Assembly (NCBI GenBank): GCA_016124735.1
Contig: WGMZ01000004.1
Location: 1-64,000, forward strand
Direction of reading: 5' to 3'
Length of the DNA: 64,000 bases
From: Bacteroidota bacterium
GTDB taxonomy: Bacteria; Bacteroidota; Bacteroidia; UBA8524
Shown here: one piece after another, positions 52,258 to 61,304 of the stretch
Layout of the letters: each line of letters begins with the position of its first letter
Position numbering within the stretch: the stretch's first letter is position 1
Position numbers and translations under genes: made by a program
The notes under the pieces: generated by a model
Database searches by the model: none
What the model saw: the letters and a program-made list of their open reading frames with translations, nothing else
What the model was told of the DNA's origin: nothing

Positions 52258-53693
52258 TTGAAATTAAGAATTATATCGGTGGCCACCTCCAGGGTGCCCT
52301 ATCCGGAGCAACTCTGGAAAACCCGGAACCGGCCACAGGAAAAACATTCTCATTTATCCCAGATTCCGACCAATCCGATGTGGATGCGGCAGTTGCCGCT
52401 GCCCAGGATGCATTTCCTGCCTGGAGCGCGTTATCCAATAATGAAAGAGGACATTATCTCATGGCTATCTCCCGGAAGATAGTAAGCCGTATGGATGAAT
52501 TTGTGGAAGCCGAAAGCCGTGACAACGGGAAACCACAGTGGTTGGCACGTAAAGTAGATATTCGCCGGGCACACGAGAATTTTGAATTCTTTGGGACTGG
52601 CATCATGCACTTCGCATCAGAAGCACATCCCATGAACGACGGCATCAATTATACCCTAAGAAAACCGCTGGGTGTGGTAGGATGTATCTCTCCCTGGAAC
52701 TTGCCCTTATACCTGTTTACCTGGAAAATTGCTCCGGCACTTGCAGCAGGCAACACGGTGGTTGCCAAACCTTCGGAAGTAACACCCTATACGGCACATC
52801 TACTTTCAGAAGTTTGCATGGAAGTAGGACTTCCAGCCGGAGTGCTCAATATCGTTCACGGAACCGGACCAAAAACCGGGGCAGCGATTGTTGCGCATCC
52901 GGGAACCAAAGCCATCTCTTTCACCGGAAGTACGCGGGCTGGAAAAGAAATAGCTTCAGTGGCCGCACCGATGTTCAAGAAGATTTCATTGGAACTGGGA
53001 GGCAAAAATCCGAACATCATCTTTGCCGATTGCGACTTCGACAAGGCACTCAAAACCTCGGTGAGCAGCTCTTTTTCCAATCAGGGACAAATCTGCCTCT
53101 GTGGTAGCCGTATCTTTATTCAACGCTCCATCTACGACACCTTCCGCGACGCCTTTGTGGAACGCGTGAAAAACCTCAAAGTTGGCGATCCGATGGACCC
53201 GTACTCCAAGCAGGGAGCAGTGGTTTCTCAGATGCATTACGACAAAGTTTTGTCCTATATCGAATTGGCCAAACAAGAAGGCGGTAAGATACTCTGCGGT
53301 GGCGAGGCGATTCATCCGGAAGGACGCTGTGCAGATGGATGGTTTATCGCTCCAACTGTAATTGAAGACCTCGCTTATGATGCACGCTGCAATATGGAAG
53401 AAATATTCGGTCCCGTTGTCACACTTACTCCTTTCGATACAGAGGAAGAAGTCCTCCGAATGGCAAATGCCACCGAATACGGGTTAAGCAGCACCATTTG
53501 GACAAGCAACCTGAATACTGCCAACCGTATGTCGGAAGATATTAAAGCCGGAATTGTCTGGATCAATTGCTGGCTAAAAAGAGACCTCCGTACACCCTTT
53601 GGTGGTGTAAAAAGCTCAGGAGTAGGAAGAGAAGGTGGCTGGGAGGCTCTTCGTTTCTTCACCGAGCCGAAGAATGTGTGTATTGAGTATTAA
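52254..53693 (+). CDS. Aldehyde dehydrogenase, ALDH8-type (muconic semialdehyde dehydrogenase-like)
   Basis: 479 residues, cytosolic NAD-dependent dehydrogenase. Active-site Cys in SNQGQICLCGSRIF, general-base Glu in ELGGKNPNI, NAD loop SFTGSTRAGKE, and N-terminal ISPWNLPLYLFTWKIAPAL. The C-terminus (DLRTPFGGVKSSGVGREGG and FFTEPKNVCIEY) is closest to 2-aminomuconate/2-hydroxymuconate semialdehyde dehydrogenases, enzymes of tryptophan (kynurenine) or aromatic breakdown. No other gene of either pathway is in the window. Starts within the ATGA overlap of the previous gene. Confidence 0.9.
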   Translation: MIEIKNYIGGHLQGALSGATLENPEPATGKTFSFIPDSDQSDVDAAVAAAQDAFPAWSALSNNERGHYLMAISRKIVSRMDEFVEAESRDNGKPQWLARKVDIRRAHENFEFFGTGIMHFASEAHPMNDGINYTLRKPLGVVGCISPWNLPLYLFTWKIAPALAAGNTVVAKPSEVTPYTAHLLSEVCMEVGLPAGVLNIVHGTGPKTGAAIVAHPGTKAISFTGSTRAGKEIASVAAPMFKKISLELGGKNPNIIFADCDFDKALKTSVSSSFSNQGQICLCGSRIFIQRSIYDTFRDAFVERVKNLKVGDPMDPYSKQGAVVSQMHYDKVLSYIELAKQEGGKILCGGEAIHPEGRCADGWFIAPTVIEDLAYDARCNMEEIFGPVVTLTPFDTEEEVLRMANATEYGLSSTIWTSNLNTANRMSEDIKAGIVWINCWLKRDLRTPFGGVKSSGVGREGGWEALRFFTEPKNVCIEY

Positions 53694-53702
53694 TTCCAGG
53701 TT

Positions 53703-54398
53703 TCAATCGTAGCTATAAGTCATTCTTTCGGTAAAGGGAACATCCTGTCCGAACATATGAATATTCATACTTAGCTTCTCTTCCTGCATGAGGTATTCAT
53801 TAAATCTTGGTTCCCAGATAAAGGTGGTGAGATTCGAGTAATTATTCGTTTTAATGATAGCAATTTTAAATGGCTCATTCCCCACTTCTTCAATGCTCAT
53901 CAAACGCATCGTACTCGGATCAATTTTGACATGAAAAGTGCATTTTTCCAAATAACGCCGCTCCTTTTCTACTGCTTTCTTAGCGAGCATAAACGTATAG
54001 TGAAACAGCTCTTTTGAATCTTCCACCACTTTTAAGGTAGCTTCATCCAATTTTGCATGATCTGCAGCAAAGGCATTTTTCTTGGTTTTCGCAAAACTGG
54101 AGCTGGATGTTTCAGAAGGATACTTGCCATTTTCCGAAATTAATTCCCAGGTCCCTTTCCCGTCGGCATAGGTATACTTCGCTTTCTTTTCCTTGGGGTG
54201 TTCCCCATTCTCGTCAGTGAACTCCTCATAGTCAAAACTATGCTTTTCACTATTTACTTTGTTCGTATTCAGAATAAATTCATGGCTCAAAGAGCTGACC
54301 TATAATACTTCATCAATTCTGTCTGAATCGGAATTGCTGGAAATCCAGGCGCCCCCTGCGACTGCGATTCCCGCTAGATAGATAATAGAAAGTTTCAT
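53703..54398 (-). pseudogene. Secreted-protein gene interrupted by an in-frame TAG
   Basis: The minus strand starts ATG at 54398 with a signal-like segment (MKLSIIYLAGIAVAGGAW...), then a TAG at 54302-54300. The same frame continues without another stop to 53703, encoding a 195-residue acidic, hydrophilic domain with no signal peptide of its own (SHEFILNTNKVNSEKHSF...). A TAACTTTG promoter element lies just upstream of the ATG, supporting that as the true start. The simplest reading is a CAG-to-TAG change in one secreted protein of about 231 residues. Alternatives: re-initiation at the TTG at 54290, suppression of the amber codon, or a sequencing error. No family was recognised. Confidence 0.7.
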
Positions 54399-54416
54399 TT
54401 GGTACGGATTTAATAC

Positions 54417-54424
54417 CAAAGTTA
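54417..54424 (-). promoter_or_regulatory. -7 promoter element TAACTTTG
   Basis: Exact TAnnTTTG on the minus strand, 18 nt before the ATG at 54398. It indicates that transcription begins upstream of the signal-peptide codons. Confidence 0.5.
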
Positions 54425-54572
54425 ACTCTTTTTGCAATAAAACACTTACGTATGAGTTATAGCCCTTATACGCAGGTCCCAGCTCACAATGTTAAATCCC
54501 CGTGAAGAAGTTGGGATCAGGGAACGGGAGTAAACTACATTGGTTAACTTGCAAGCCAGAAAGCAATTCAAA

Positions 54573-55571
54573 ATGAAAGCTATTATTCCTGTAGCCGGCA
54601 TCGGGAGCCGGCTTCGTCCTCATACCCATACACAGCCCAAAGCGCTTATACCTGTGGCAGGCAAGCCAATATTGGGGCATATTGTTGATGGACTCGTGCA
54701 GGAGGGAATCGATGAAATAGTATTTATTATCGGTTATCTCGGTGATAAGATTGATAGCTATATCCGGGCGGCCTACCCCAAGTTAAAGACCCATTTTGTC
54801 ATTCAAACTACCGGAAAAGGAACCGGTCATGCCATCTGGCTCGCTAAGGACTATATCAAAGATGAAGAGGATATCCTCATTGTTTTAGGAGACACTATTT
54901 GGGACGCCGATTTGAAAAAGGTGCTCGAATCCAACTACTCTTCCATCGGTTTAATGCGGGTGGATGATCCACGTCAATTCGGGGTGGCACAGATTGATAA
55001 GGATGGTTTTGTGAAATCGCTTATTGAAAAACCTCGCATTCCGAAAAGCAATCTTGCCTTGATTGGGGTGTACTTTATTAAAAAGGCTGGCGAATTAAAA
55101 GAAGCGCTCGAATACAATATTCAAAACGATGTCCGGACCAACAATGAGTTTCATCTCACCGACGCTTTGATGCGAATGATTGAGAAAGGAATTAAAATTC
55201 AGAGCTTCAATGTGGAGGCCTGGTTCGACTGTGGCAAAAAGGAAATTCTGCTCGAGACCAATGCCACCTTACTAAAGCGTCAAAAGAAACCAATAGAAGC
55301 ACCTAAAAATATAGGAGATTGTATTTTGATTCCTCCCGTTCATATTGCGGCCGATGCTAAAATCAAACACAGCATTATTGGCCCGAATGTTTCCATGGGC
55401 GAAGGCGCCATCATAGAAAACAGTATCATCTCCGAAAGCATTATCGGACCTTTTGCCCATTTGGAAAACGCCGTTTTACGTAGTTCCCTCATTGGAAACG
55501 ACGCCTCTTTGCACGGCCTGGTTCAAAGCCTTAACCTAGGAGATAGCACTGAGATTGATTATAACCGTTAG
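54573..55571 (+). CDS. Sugar-phosphate nucleotidyltransferase with left-handed beta-helix tail
   Basis: 332 residues from ATG 54573. The N-terminal Rossmann-like domain has PVAGIGSRLRPHTHTQPKAL (the G-x-G-x-R-L...K signature), IVLGDTIWD and EAWFDCGKKE. Residues ~250-332 form hexapeptide repeats (HIAADAKIKHSIIGPNVSMG). It transfers NMP to a sugar-1-phosphate, giving an activated sugar such as dTDP-glucose or GDP-mannose; the choice cannot be read safely. The helix resembles that of glucose-1-phosphate thymidylyltransferase-like proteins. It stands alone. Confidence 0.88.
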   Translation: MKAIIPVAGIGSRLRPHTHTQPKALIPVAGKPILGHIVDGLVQEGIDEIVFIIGYLGDKIDSYIRAAYPKLKTHFVIQTTGKGTGHAIWLAKDYIKDEEDILIVLGDTIWDADLKKVLESNYSSIGLMRVDDPRQFGVAQIDKDGFVKSLIEKPRIPKSNLALIGVYFIKKAGELKEALEYNIQNDVRTNNEFHLTDALMRMIEKGIKIQSFNVEAWFDCGKKEILLETNATLLKRQKKPIEAPKNIGDCILIPPVHIAADAKIKHSIIGPNVSMGEGAIIENSIISESIIGPFAHLENAVLRSSLIGNDASLHGLVQSLNLGDSTEIDYNR

Positions 55572-55729
55572 GGCTATGATTGAGGTTAAGCCTTGATAAT
55601 TTAAGCCATGCAGACTTTTTAGACCGATTCGAATGTAGAAAGAACAGAGTCTGACAGGTTTTGCCCGAACGTATCTTTTGGAATTCGAACGCTTAACCCT
55701 AAACTCCATTTCCGGTGTTTGTGGTCTTA

Positions 55730-56239
55730 CTATGGGTTCTCCTTTGCAATTCGTTCATGAACAGCATTTACCCCCATCAATGCTGCGGAACCATACCAGG
55801 GTTTCAGTTCCATTATCAATCTTCCGGATTGAATCATGGGGTCGGTTTCGGTCAATTTTCTGGCTTCTATGGTATCTGCAACCGCAAAGACATAAACACC
55901 CTGTATATCTCCATCGTCCAAAAAAGGACCGGCTATGACCAATTTGCCCTCCTCCGCCATTCTCCGAATATTAGCCAGATGAGCTTCCTGTAATTTTTTT
56001 GCCTCTTCGGGGCTCTGGCTTCGGTTAGGTCCAGCCATTAAAAAGGCCATGACATAACTCCTCATACCATATTCATCTGCCTGATACTTTGCCGCAAGCA
56101 GTGAATCAAATATCACTTCCCGATCTCCCGAAGTGGCTTCTTTATGATCGTTGAGCCTCGGATATAATACGCCGACAATAAGACCAATTGCAATAGCCAA
56201 AAGAGCATTCCCTGCCCATAATTTGAATTTTGGATTCAT
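55730..56239 (-). CDS. YCII-related protein with N-terminal membrane helix
   Basis: 169 residues: one hydrophobic helix at residues ~8-27, then a linker and a YCII (YciI-like) domain. That domain contains MAFLMAGPNRSQSPEEAKKLQ, the conserved His in EAHLANIRRMAEEG, and AGPFLDDGDIQGVYVF. YciI domains have a ferredoxin-like fold related to ABM enzymes; the exact function is unknown. Anchoring in the membrane or export is unusual for this family. Divergent from the nitronate monooxygenase. Confidence 0.85.
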   Translation of the reverse strand: MNPKFKLWAGNALLAIAIGLIVGVLYPRLNDHKEATSGDREVIFDSLLAAKYQADEYGMRSYVMAFLMAGPNRSQSPEEAKKLQEAHLANIRRMAEEGKLVIAGPFLDDGDIQGVYVFAVADTIEARKLTETDPMIQSGRLIMELKPWYGSAALMGVNAVHERIAKENP

Positions 56240-56322
56240 ACGTCAATATAGGTAATTGAATATTGATCTAATTGTACGAAGCTTCAAATTCATTATTTCT
56301 ATTTCATCCATTAATTTGCGGC

Positions 56323-57273
56323 ATGCAAAATCGAATCACTTCCTTATTTGGTACTGAATATCCCATTGTTCAGGCTGGCATGATCTGGTGCTCAGGCTGG
56401 CGCCTTGCGGCAGCTGCTGCGAATGCAGGATGCCTGGGATTGATTGGGGCCGGTTCGATGTATCCTGATGTGCTGAGGGAACATATTCAGAAATGCAAAC
56501 AAGCCACGAAAAAACCTTTTGGGGTGAATGTCCCCATGCTCTATCCCAAAATCGAAGAGATTATACAGATTATCGTCGAAGAAGGTGTTAAAGTAGTTTT
56601 TTCCTCGGCCGGGAATCCAAAGACATGGACTTCTTTTCTACAGGAAAAAGGAATTACAGTAGTTCACGTTGTAAGCAACCTCAAATTTGCATTGAAAGCT
56701 CAGGAGGCCGGAGTAGACGCGATAGTGGCAGAAGGGTTTGAAGCTGGAGGCCATAATGGAAGAGAAGAAACCACCACAATGGTTCTGATACCTATGCTGC
56801 GCGAGGCGGTTCAAATACCATTGATAGCAGCCGGAGGAATTGGCAGCGGACCAAGCATGCTGGCCGCCATGGCATTGGGTGCTGAAGGGGTTCAGATTGG
56901 CAGCCGCTTTGCCGCTAGTGCGGAATCATCTGCCCACGAAAATTTTAAAAATGCCATTGTTGCCGCGGGAGACGGCGAAACACAGTTGAGCCTGAAAGGA
57001 CTGACTCCTGTGAGACTGTTGAAGAACAAGTTCTTTCAGCAGGTCTTTGAAGCAGAGCAACGCGGTGCCAGCAAAGAAGAACTTCAGGAAATCCTTGGAC
57101 GAGCCCGGGCCAAACGGGGTATGTTCGAGGGAGACCTGGATGAAGGTGAATTGGAAATCGGACAAATTTCGGGAAGCATCCATTCTGTGCAAACGGTAGA
57201 TGAAATTGTCAGAACGATCGTGAATGATTACCAAAAATCCCTGAATATGCTTTGCAACTCGTCTAAAGGCTGA
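56323..57273 (+). CDS. Nitronate monooxygenase-like FMN enzyme
   Basis: 316 residues from ATG 56323. TIM-barrel of the NMO/2-nitropropane dioxygenase family: N-terminal EYPIVQAGMIWCSGW, FGVNVPMLYPK, VVFSSAGNPK, EGFEAGGHNGREE (active-site His) and the phosphate-binding IAAGGIGSGPSMLAAMALGAEGVQIGSRF. Oxidises propionate 3-nitronate or acts on other substrates, since the family also contains enoyl-ACP reductase FabK. The GGHNGRE form fits NMO. Start chosen at the Met directly before QNRITSLF. Confidence 0.9.
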   Translation: MQNRITSLFGTEYPIVQAGMIWCSGWRLAAAAANAGCLGLIGAGSMYPDVLREHIQKCKQATKKPFGVNVPMLYPKIEEIIQIIVEEGVKVVFSSAGNPKTWTSFLQEKGITVVHVVSNLKFALKAQEAGVDAIVAEGFEAGGHNGREETTTMVLIPMLREAVQIPLIAAGGIGSGPSMLAAMALGAEGVQIGSRFAASAESSAHENFKNAIVAAGDGETQLSLKGLTPVRLLKNKFFQQVFEAEQRGASKEELQEILGRARAKRGMFEGDLDEGELEIGQISGSIHSVQTVDEIVRTIVNDYQKSLNMLCNSSKG

Positions 57274-57298
57274 ACACCGCCAGACTTTTTTACCTAAA

Positions 57299-57322
57299 TT
57301 AACGGGATAATATAGCCGTTAA
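57299..57322 (+). promoter_or_regulatory. Inverted repeat just upstream of a barrel-protein gene
   Basis: TTAACGG (57299-57305) and CCGTTAA (57316-57322) are perfect inverted repeats separated by 10 AT-rich nucleotides, 6 nt before the TTG start at 57329. It may be an operator, or an RNA hairpin that covers the start region. Confidence 0.45.
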
Positions 57323-57328
57323 CAAAAT

Positions 57329-58207
57329 TTGACCCTTTTCCGAAAAATAGCACCGGTATTTACCTTGCTGCTTTGTTTAACCAGCCTTTATTCACTTGCG
57401 CAAAAAAAAGACTGGAGTTTCACAGACCGTACCGGAATCAAGGGTTTGCAATTTTCTGTGGGAGGTCAACGCTTTGCCGACCCCCTTTTTTTCAAACACG
57501 CTCTTCAAAAATTTGTGACAGAGATCCCTGGCGACACAGTTCATTTACTATATGACAAAGACTACCGCGCACTTCCTTCATTTCGTTTGCAGCTGGTTTA
57601 TGCACCCTTTCGCTTTTCGAGCAATACTTTTTTAAGAAACGTTGAATTGATAGGAGGTATTTATTCTCAATCTCAGGTGGTGAAATATATCAGCCTGATT
57701 TCCGGAGGAGAGAATACAGATACCAGTGGCATTTACAATTACAAAGACTATAAGCTTGATGAGCGTTTCGGGGCCGCCACGCTTTCCATGCAGTTTAACT
57801 TCCCCGTTTTTGACAAGGTGATGGTTTATGGAAGCCTCGGAGGTGGATGGGGGATTTTTAATGGTCTCAGAATGGAATCCAAAGGAATGAACCAACGCAT
57901 TTTTCAGGATGACTCAATCAACAACAAAACCATCGTTACAGATATTCAGACGGAGGCTCCGAAAGTATTTTACCAAAGTACCTCCTCCTGGCAAAGCAAC
58001 TTTTTAATTGGTGCGAAAGTCTACTTAACATGTCGCATAAATCTCTATGCTGAATATGGCTATCAATCAATCTTCTTTCTTCCAAAAGGGCATCAATCTT
58101 ACCATCAAAACGGGCAAACACTTCATTTTGGAATTCGTTTCAAATTCAATCCGCCGGATAAATCGACTCCTGAAAAACAAGAACCCAAACAAGGGGCTTT
58201 TTGGTAA
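57329..58207 (+). CDS. Predicted outer-membrane beta-barrel protein, paralog 1
   Basis: 292 residues. TTG start at 57329: an in-frame TAA three codons upstream excludes earlier starts. Signal peptide ending YSLAQ. The rest alternates aromatic and polar residues with GxFxF strands and finishes in ...GAFW, the terminal aromatic expected for outer-membrane insertion. It resembles OmpW-type or porin-family hypothetical proteins. The following gene is a diverged paralog that begins inside its 3' end. Confidence 0.7.
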   Translation: MTLFRKIAPVFTLLLCLTSLYSLAQKKDWSFTDRTGIKGLQFSVGGQRFADPLFFKHALQKFVTEIPGDTVHLLYDKDYRALPSFRLQLVYAPFRFSSNTFLRNVELIGGIYSQSQVVKYISLISGGENTDTSGIYNYKDYKLDERFGAATLSMQFNFPVFDKVMVYGSLGGGWGIFNGLRMESKGMNQRIFQDDSINNKTIVTDIQTEAPKVFYQSTSSWQSNFLIGAKVYLTCRINLYAEYGYQSIFFLPKGHQSYHQNGQTLHFGIRFKFNPPDKSTPEKQEPKQGAFW

Positions 58208-59033
58208 AAGCCTCGCTGTTCTCGCCCTCTTTTGCTCAACATTCCTTAAGGCACAGGAAGAACAAGTCAGCACCTGGGGATTTGCGAATAATATTGGGTG
58301 GAAAGGGATTGAAGTGCAGTTTGTTGGAGCAATTGGAAAGGGAACCTTTTTCAATAACATATCCCAACTTCAAGCCCATACCGAACCAGATAAATTAGTC
58401 ATACTCAATCAGCAAATAAAAGGTACAAATTCATATTATTTTTTCGGACCCCTTCTAAGTGTTGAAACAAAATCACTAAATGTACACGGAGTATTCTTAC
58501 CCTTCCGAAAAGCAAAAAGCAGAATGATGCGGAGGATCGAGTGGCACTCTGGCCTTGAGTACCATTTGTCGTCCCAGCGATACCAATATGAAAACTCAAT
58601 TGCTGAGATTTGGGCAATACAGATGTACAATCGCAATCTATTTTTTAGCAACAAGTTACTTGCCGAAGTGAAAATTGCCAAAAACCTGAAGCTGTACGCC
58701 GGCCCTCAATTCAAATTTACATTGGTCCCATACGAAAGATTGGAATTGGCAAAATTCGAACAGCCTAATTCATTTGGATTTAGAACAAGATACATTGGCG
58801 TGGAGCAGCTAAATGCCACCCTGTTTGCTCTGGGATACGGAGTAAACGCAGGGCTAAAAATCAATCTCAGTTGCCGTTTTAATTTTCATTTTGAGTACCA
58901 GTATTACGCTATATACCGAACAATGAAAGTGGGAACACTTTCCAATTCATACAATGGGTTTTCCATGGGCATCCGATACAAGTTCATTAAGCCCGACCCA
59001 CAGGAAGGAAATGAAAGCCGTCCATTCTGGTAA
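58170..59033 (+). CDS. Predicted outer-membrane beta-barrel protein, paralog 2 (start uncertain)
   Basis: About 287 residues if the start is CTG at 58170, giving the textbook signal peptide MKNKNPNKGLFGKSLAVLA... ending LKAQ. Other in-frame choices are TTG at 58128 and ATG at 58056 or 58047, but those add 14-41 residues of unlikely n-region. All overlap the end of paralog 1, the CTG by 38 nt. The barrel has the same strand pattern, including an N-G-W-K-G block like paralog 1's T-G-I-K-G, and also ends in ...FW. The pair probably arose by tandem duplication. Function unknown. Confidence 0.7.
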   Translation: MKNKNPNKGLFGKSLAVLALFCSTFLKAQEEQVSTWGFANNIGWKGIEVQFVGAIGKGTFFNNISQLQAHTEPDKLVILNQQIKGTNSYYFFGPLLSVETKSLNVHGVFLPFRKAKSRMMRRIEWHSGLEYHLSSQRYQYENSIAEIWAIQMYNRNLFFSNKLLAEVKIAKNLKLYAGPQFKFTLVPYERLELAKFEQPNSFGFRTRYIGVEQLNATLFALGYGVNAGLKINLSCRFNFHFEYQYYAIYRTMKVGTLSNSYNGFSMGIRYKFIKPDPQEGNESRPFW

Positions 59034-59060
59034 TCCACCATCCAATGCAATTCCTTTACT

Positions 59061-60341
59061 TTGCATGAATTTACCAGCACTTTGGACGAATACCAGCTAC
59101 ACGAATTTCCGAACGGACTGCGCCTGTACCATCAACAGGTAGCCTCGCGCATCACTCATTGTGGCTTTGTAATCGATGCCGGTTCCCGCGATGAATATGA
59201 AGAGGAGATGGGCATGGCTCACTTTATTGAACACCTTTTATTCAAAGGCACCACGCATCGAAAATCCATCCACATTCTCAATCGATTGGAAGTGGTTGGC
59301 GGCGAACTCAATGCCTACACCACCAAAGACAAAACCTGTGTCTACGCGGCAGTAAATTCCGATTATTTTCCACGCACAGCCGAACTTCTTTCTGATATTG
59401 TTTTCTACTCTAACTTTCCCGAAAAAGAACTGGAGAAAGAACGAAATGTCATCCATGAAGAGATTGATATGTACCTCGACTCACCGGAAGAGAATATCCT
59501 TGATCTCTTTCAGGAAAAAGCATTTCCTAATCACGCGCTTGGGTACAATATCCTGGGAACACACCAGAGCCTGAACAAGCTCGACAGAACCAGCATTCTC
59601 CATTTCTATCGTTCCTGGTATACTCCGGAAAAGATGGTTTTCGTTTACAGTGGTCCGAAATCATTCAAGCAGGTCATTCGGATTCTCGATAAACAACTTT
59701 CAGTGGTGCCGGCGGCCAAAGGACAGGCGAAAACCCGGATTTCATTCAACTCAGAGATCTATTCTCCATTCGTTGAAACTCAGAAAACGTCGCATGTTCA
59801 AACCTACCTGACCCTCGGCGGACTGGCTCCAAGCAATCAGATGGAAGAACGTTCAGCTATGGCATTGCTAACCAATATCATGGGAGGCCCTGGATTGAAC
59901 AGCCGCCTGAATCTGGCCATCCGGGAGAAACATGGTTTTGCCTACGATGTGGAAACCAGTTTCCAAACCATGCGCGATATGGGGCAATTCCACATCTATC
60001 TTGGCACCGATAAAAGACACCTTGAAAAAGCAAGGGAGCTAATCTTTAAAGAATTAAAATTCTGGAGAGAAAAAGGGCTGAATAAAAATCAACTGGAGCG
60101 CTACAAGAACCAATTCAAGGGACAGATCTTGATGGGGGAAGAAAACCGAAGCGGGTTGATTCTTTCCGCAGGTAAAATGCTTTTGGATAATCGCCCCATC
60201 GATAGTCTGGAAAAAGTCTTTGAACGGATAGACGCCATTACTTCTGAACAAATGCGGGAACTGGCGAATCAATACCTTCATCCGGACCGTTTGTCTGAAC
60301 TCATCTTTTTAGGGGATAAAATCCCCGACGAAGAAGAATAA
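59061..60341 (+). CDS. M16-family zinc metalloprotease (pitrilysin/processing-peptidase-like)
   Basis: 426 residues from TTG 59061 (a TTG at 59082 would also do, and may be preferred because a TTACTTTG near-match to the -7 element overlaps 59061). The inverted zinc motif is HFIEH in MAHFIEHLLFKGT, with the third ligand Glu in ERNVIHEEIDMY. A C-terminal R/Y substrate segment follows in NSRLNLAIREKHGFAYDV. Single M16 domain pair of ~420 residues, the size of the processing-peptidase/PqqL class. No signal peptide is visible, so it is cytoplasmic or exported by another route. Confidence 0.9.
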   Translation: MHEFTSTLDEYQLHEFPNGLRLYHQQVASRITHCGFVIDAGSRDEYEEEMGMAHFIEHLLFKGTTHRKSIHILNRLEVVGGELNAYTTKDKTCVYAAVNSDYFPRTAELLSDIVFYSNFPEKELEKERNVIHEEIDMYLDSPEENILDLFQEKAFPNHALGYNILGTHQSLNKLDRTSILHFYRSWYTPEKMVFVYSGPKSFKQVIRILDKQLSVVPAAKGQAKTRISFNSEIYSPFVETQKTSHVQTYLTLGGLAPSNQMEERSAMALLTNIMGGPGLNSRLNLAIREKHGFAYDVETSFQTMRDMGQFHIYLGTDKRHLEKARELIFKELKFWREKGLNKNQLERYKNQFKGQILMGEENRSGLILSAGKMLLDNRPIDSLEKVFERIDAITSEQMRELANQYLHPDRLSELIFLGDKIPDEEE

Positions 60342-60371
60342 GCAGGCGAATTCAAAAATGTATCTTGCAGC

Positions 60372-61016
60372 ATGGAATTCATAGATGAAAACTTAGCTGC
60401 CTACGCAGAAAATCATACCAGTCCGGAATCAGAAGTTTTGCAGTCCCTCAACCGGGAAACATGGGCCAAAGTGATGATGCCCCGCATGTTGTCGGGACAT
60501 ATTCAAGGACGCCTGCTGAGTATGTTTTCCAAGATGATTAAACCAAAAGAAATTCTTGAAATTGGTACCTATACCGGCTATAGTGCCCTTTGCCTTGCCG
60601 AAGGTCTGGCCGACGGAGGTGTTTTGAATACCATTGACATCAATGAAGAGTTAGAGGATATTGTTCGCGAGTATATCCGCCGATCCGGTATGGAAGAAAA
60701 TATTCGCTTTCATATTGGCAATGCGATGGAGATCATCCCTACCCTGAATACACGCTTCGATCTTGTTTTTATCGACGCAGACAAGGAGAACTACAGCAAT
60801 TACTTCGATCTGGTTATCGACAAAATGCACACGGGAGCTTACATTATTGCAGACAATGTACTATGGAGTGGAAAAGTGCTGGACGAAAAGGAACTAGCCC
60901 ATGACGAAGAAACGAAAGCACTTCATGCTTTCAATGAAAAAGTGCAGAAAGACCCCAGAGTAGAAAACATACTCCTTCCAGTAAGGGATGGGTTGATGGT
61001 TATACGGGTCAGATAA
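60372..61016 (+). CDS. Class I SAM-dependent O-methyltransferase (COMT-like)
   Basis: 214 residues. SAM-binding motif EILEIGTYTGYSALCLAEGL, acidic residue in NTIDINEEL, and the metal/catalytic segment FDLVFIDADKENYSNYFDL followed by IADNVLWSGKV. This is the catechol/caffeoyl-CoA O-methyltransferase family, also including bacterial enzymes of unknown substrate. Starts 30 bp after the protease, same strand, probably one transcript. Confidence 0.9.
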   Translation: MEFIDENLAAYAENHTSPESEVLQSLNRETWAKVMMPRMLSGHIQGRLLSMFSKMIKPKEILEIGTYTGYSALCLAEGLADGGVLNTIDINEELEDIVREYIRRSGMEENIRFHIGNAMEIIPTLNTRFDLVFIDADKENYSNYFDLVIDKMHTGAYIIADNVLWSGKVLDEKELAHDEETKALHAFNEKVQKDPRVENILLPVRDGLMVIRVR

Positions 61017-61022
61017 AGAGAT

Positions 61023-61190
61023 TTATTGCTCTCTATTCTTTTTGAAAACTTTGTAACCAAGAGCAGCACCGCCAGCCACCAATAAGCTCAAACCTCCATC
61101 CAAAGGCACTGGATTGGTTGGGTTATTGGGTTGTGCTGCCACCCAAACTGCTACAAATAGAAAGGACAAAAGAAAATAGGTACGTTTCAT
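61023..61190 (-). CDS. 55-residue secreted protein with PID-CTERM-like sorting tail
   Basis: 55 residues from ATG 61190. An N-terminal signal peptide (FLLSFLFVAVWVAAQ) is followed at once by PNNPTNPVPLDGG, a hydrophobic helix (LSLLVAGGAALGYKVF) and a basic end KKNREQ. The tripartite P-[IL]-D-G-G, helix, basic order matches the PID-CTERM sorting domains described in Bacteroidota small proteins. The mature part would be almost nothing but linker plus tail. No sorting enzyme is in the window. Confidence 0.65.
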   Translation of the reverse strand: MKRTYFLLSFLFVAVWVAAQPNNPTNPVPLDGGLSLLVAGGAALGYKVFKKNREQ

Positions 61191-61304
61191 ACTTACCAAA
61201 TTATTTAAGTGCGAATGACGTGACAAGCAGGTTTGTTTGAAAACGGTATTATTTTATTGGGGAAATGGATATTTCAGCAGTGCTTTGGCTATTTTAACAG
61301 CACC

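Noticed and set aside
55678-55993. Two plus-strand frames after the nucleotidyltransferase
   Set aside because: Both are antisense to the YCII-domain gene.
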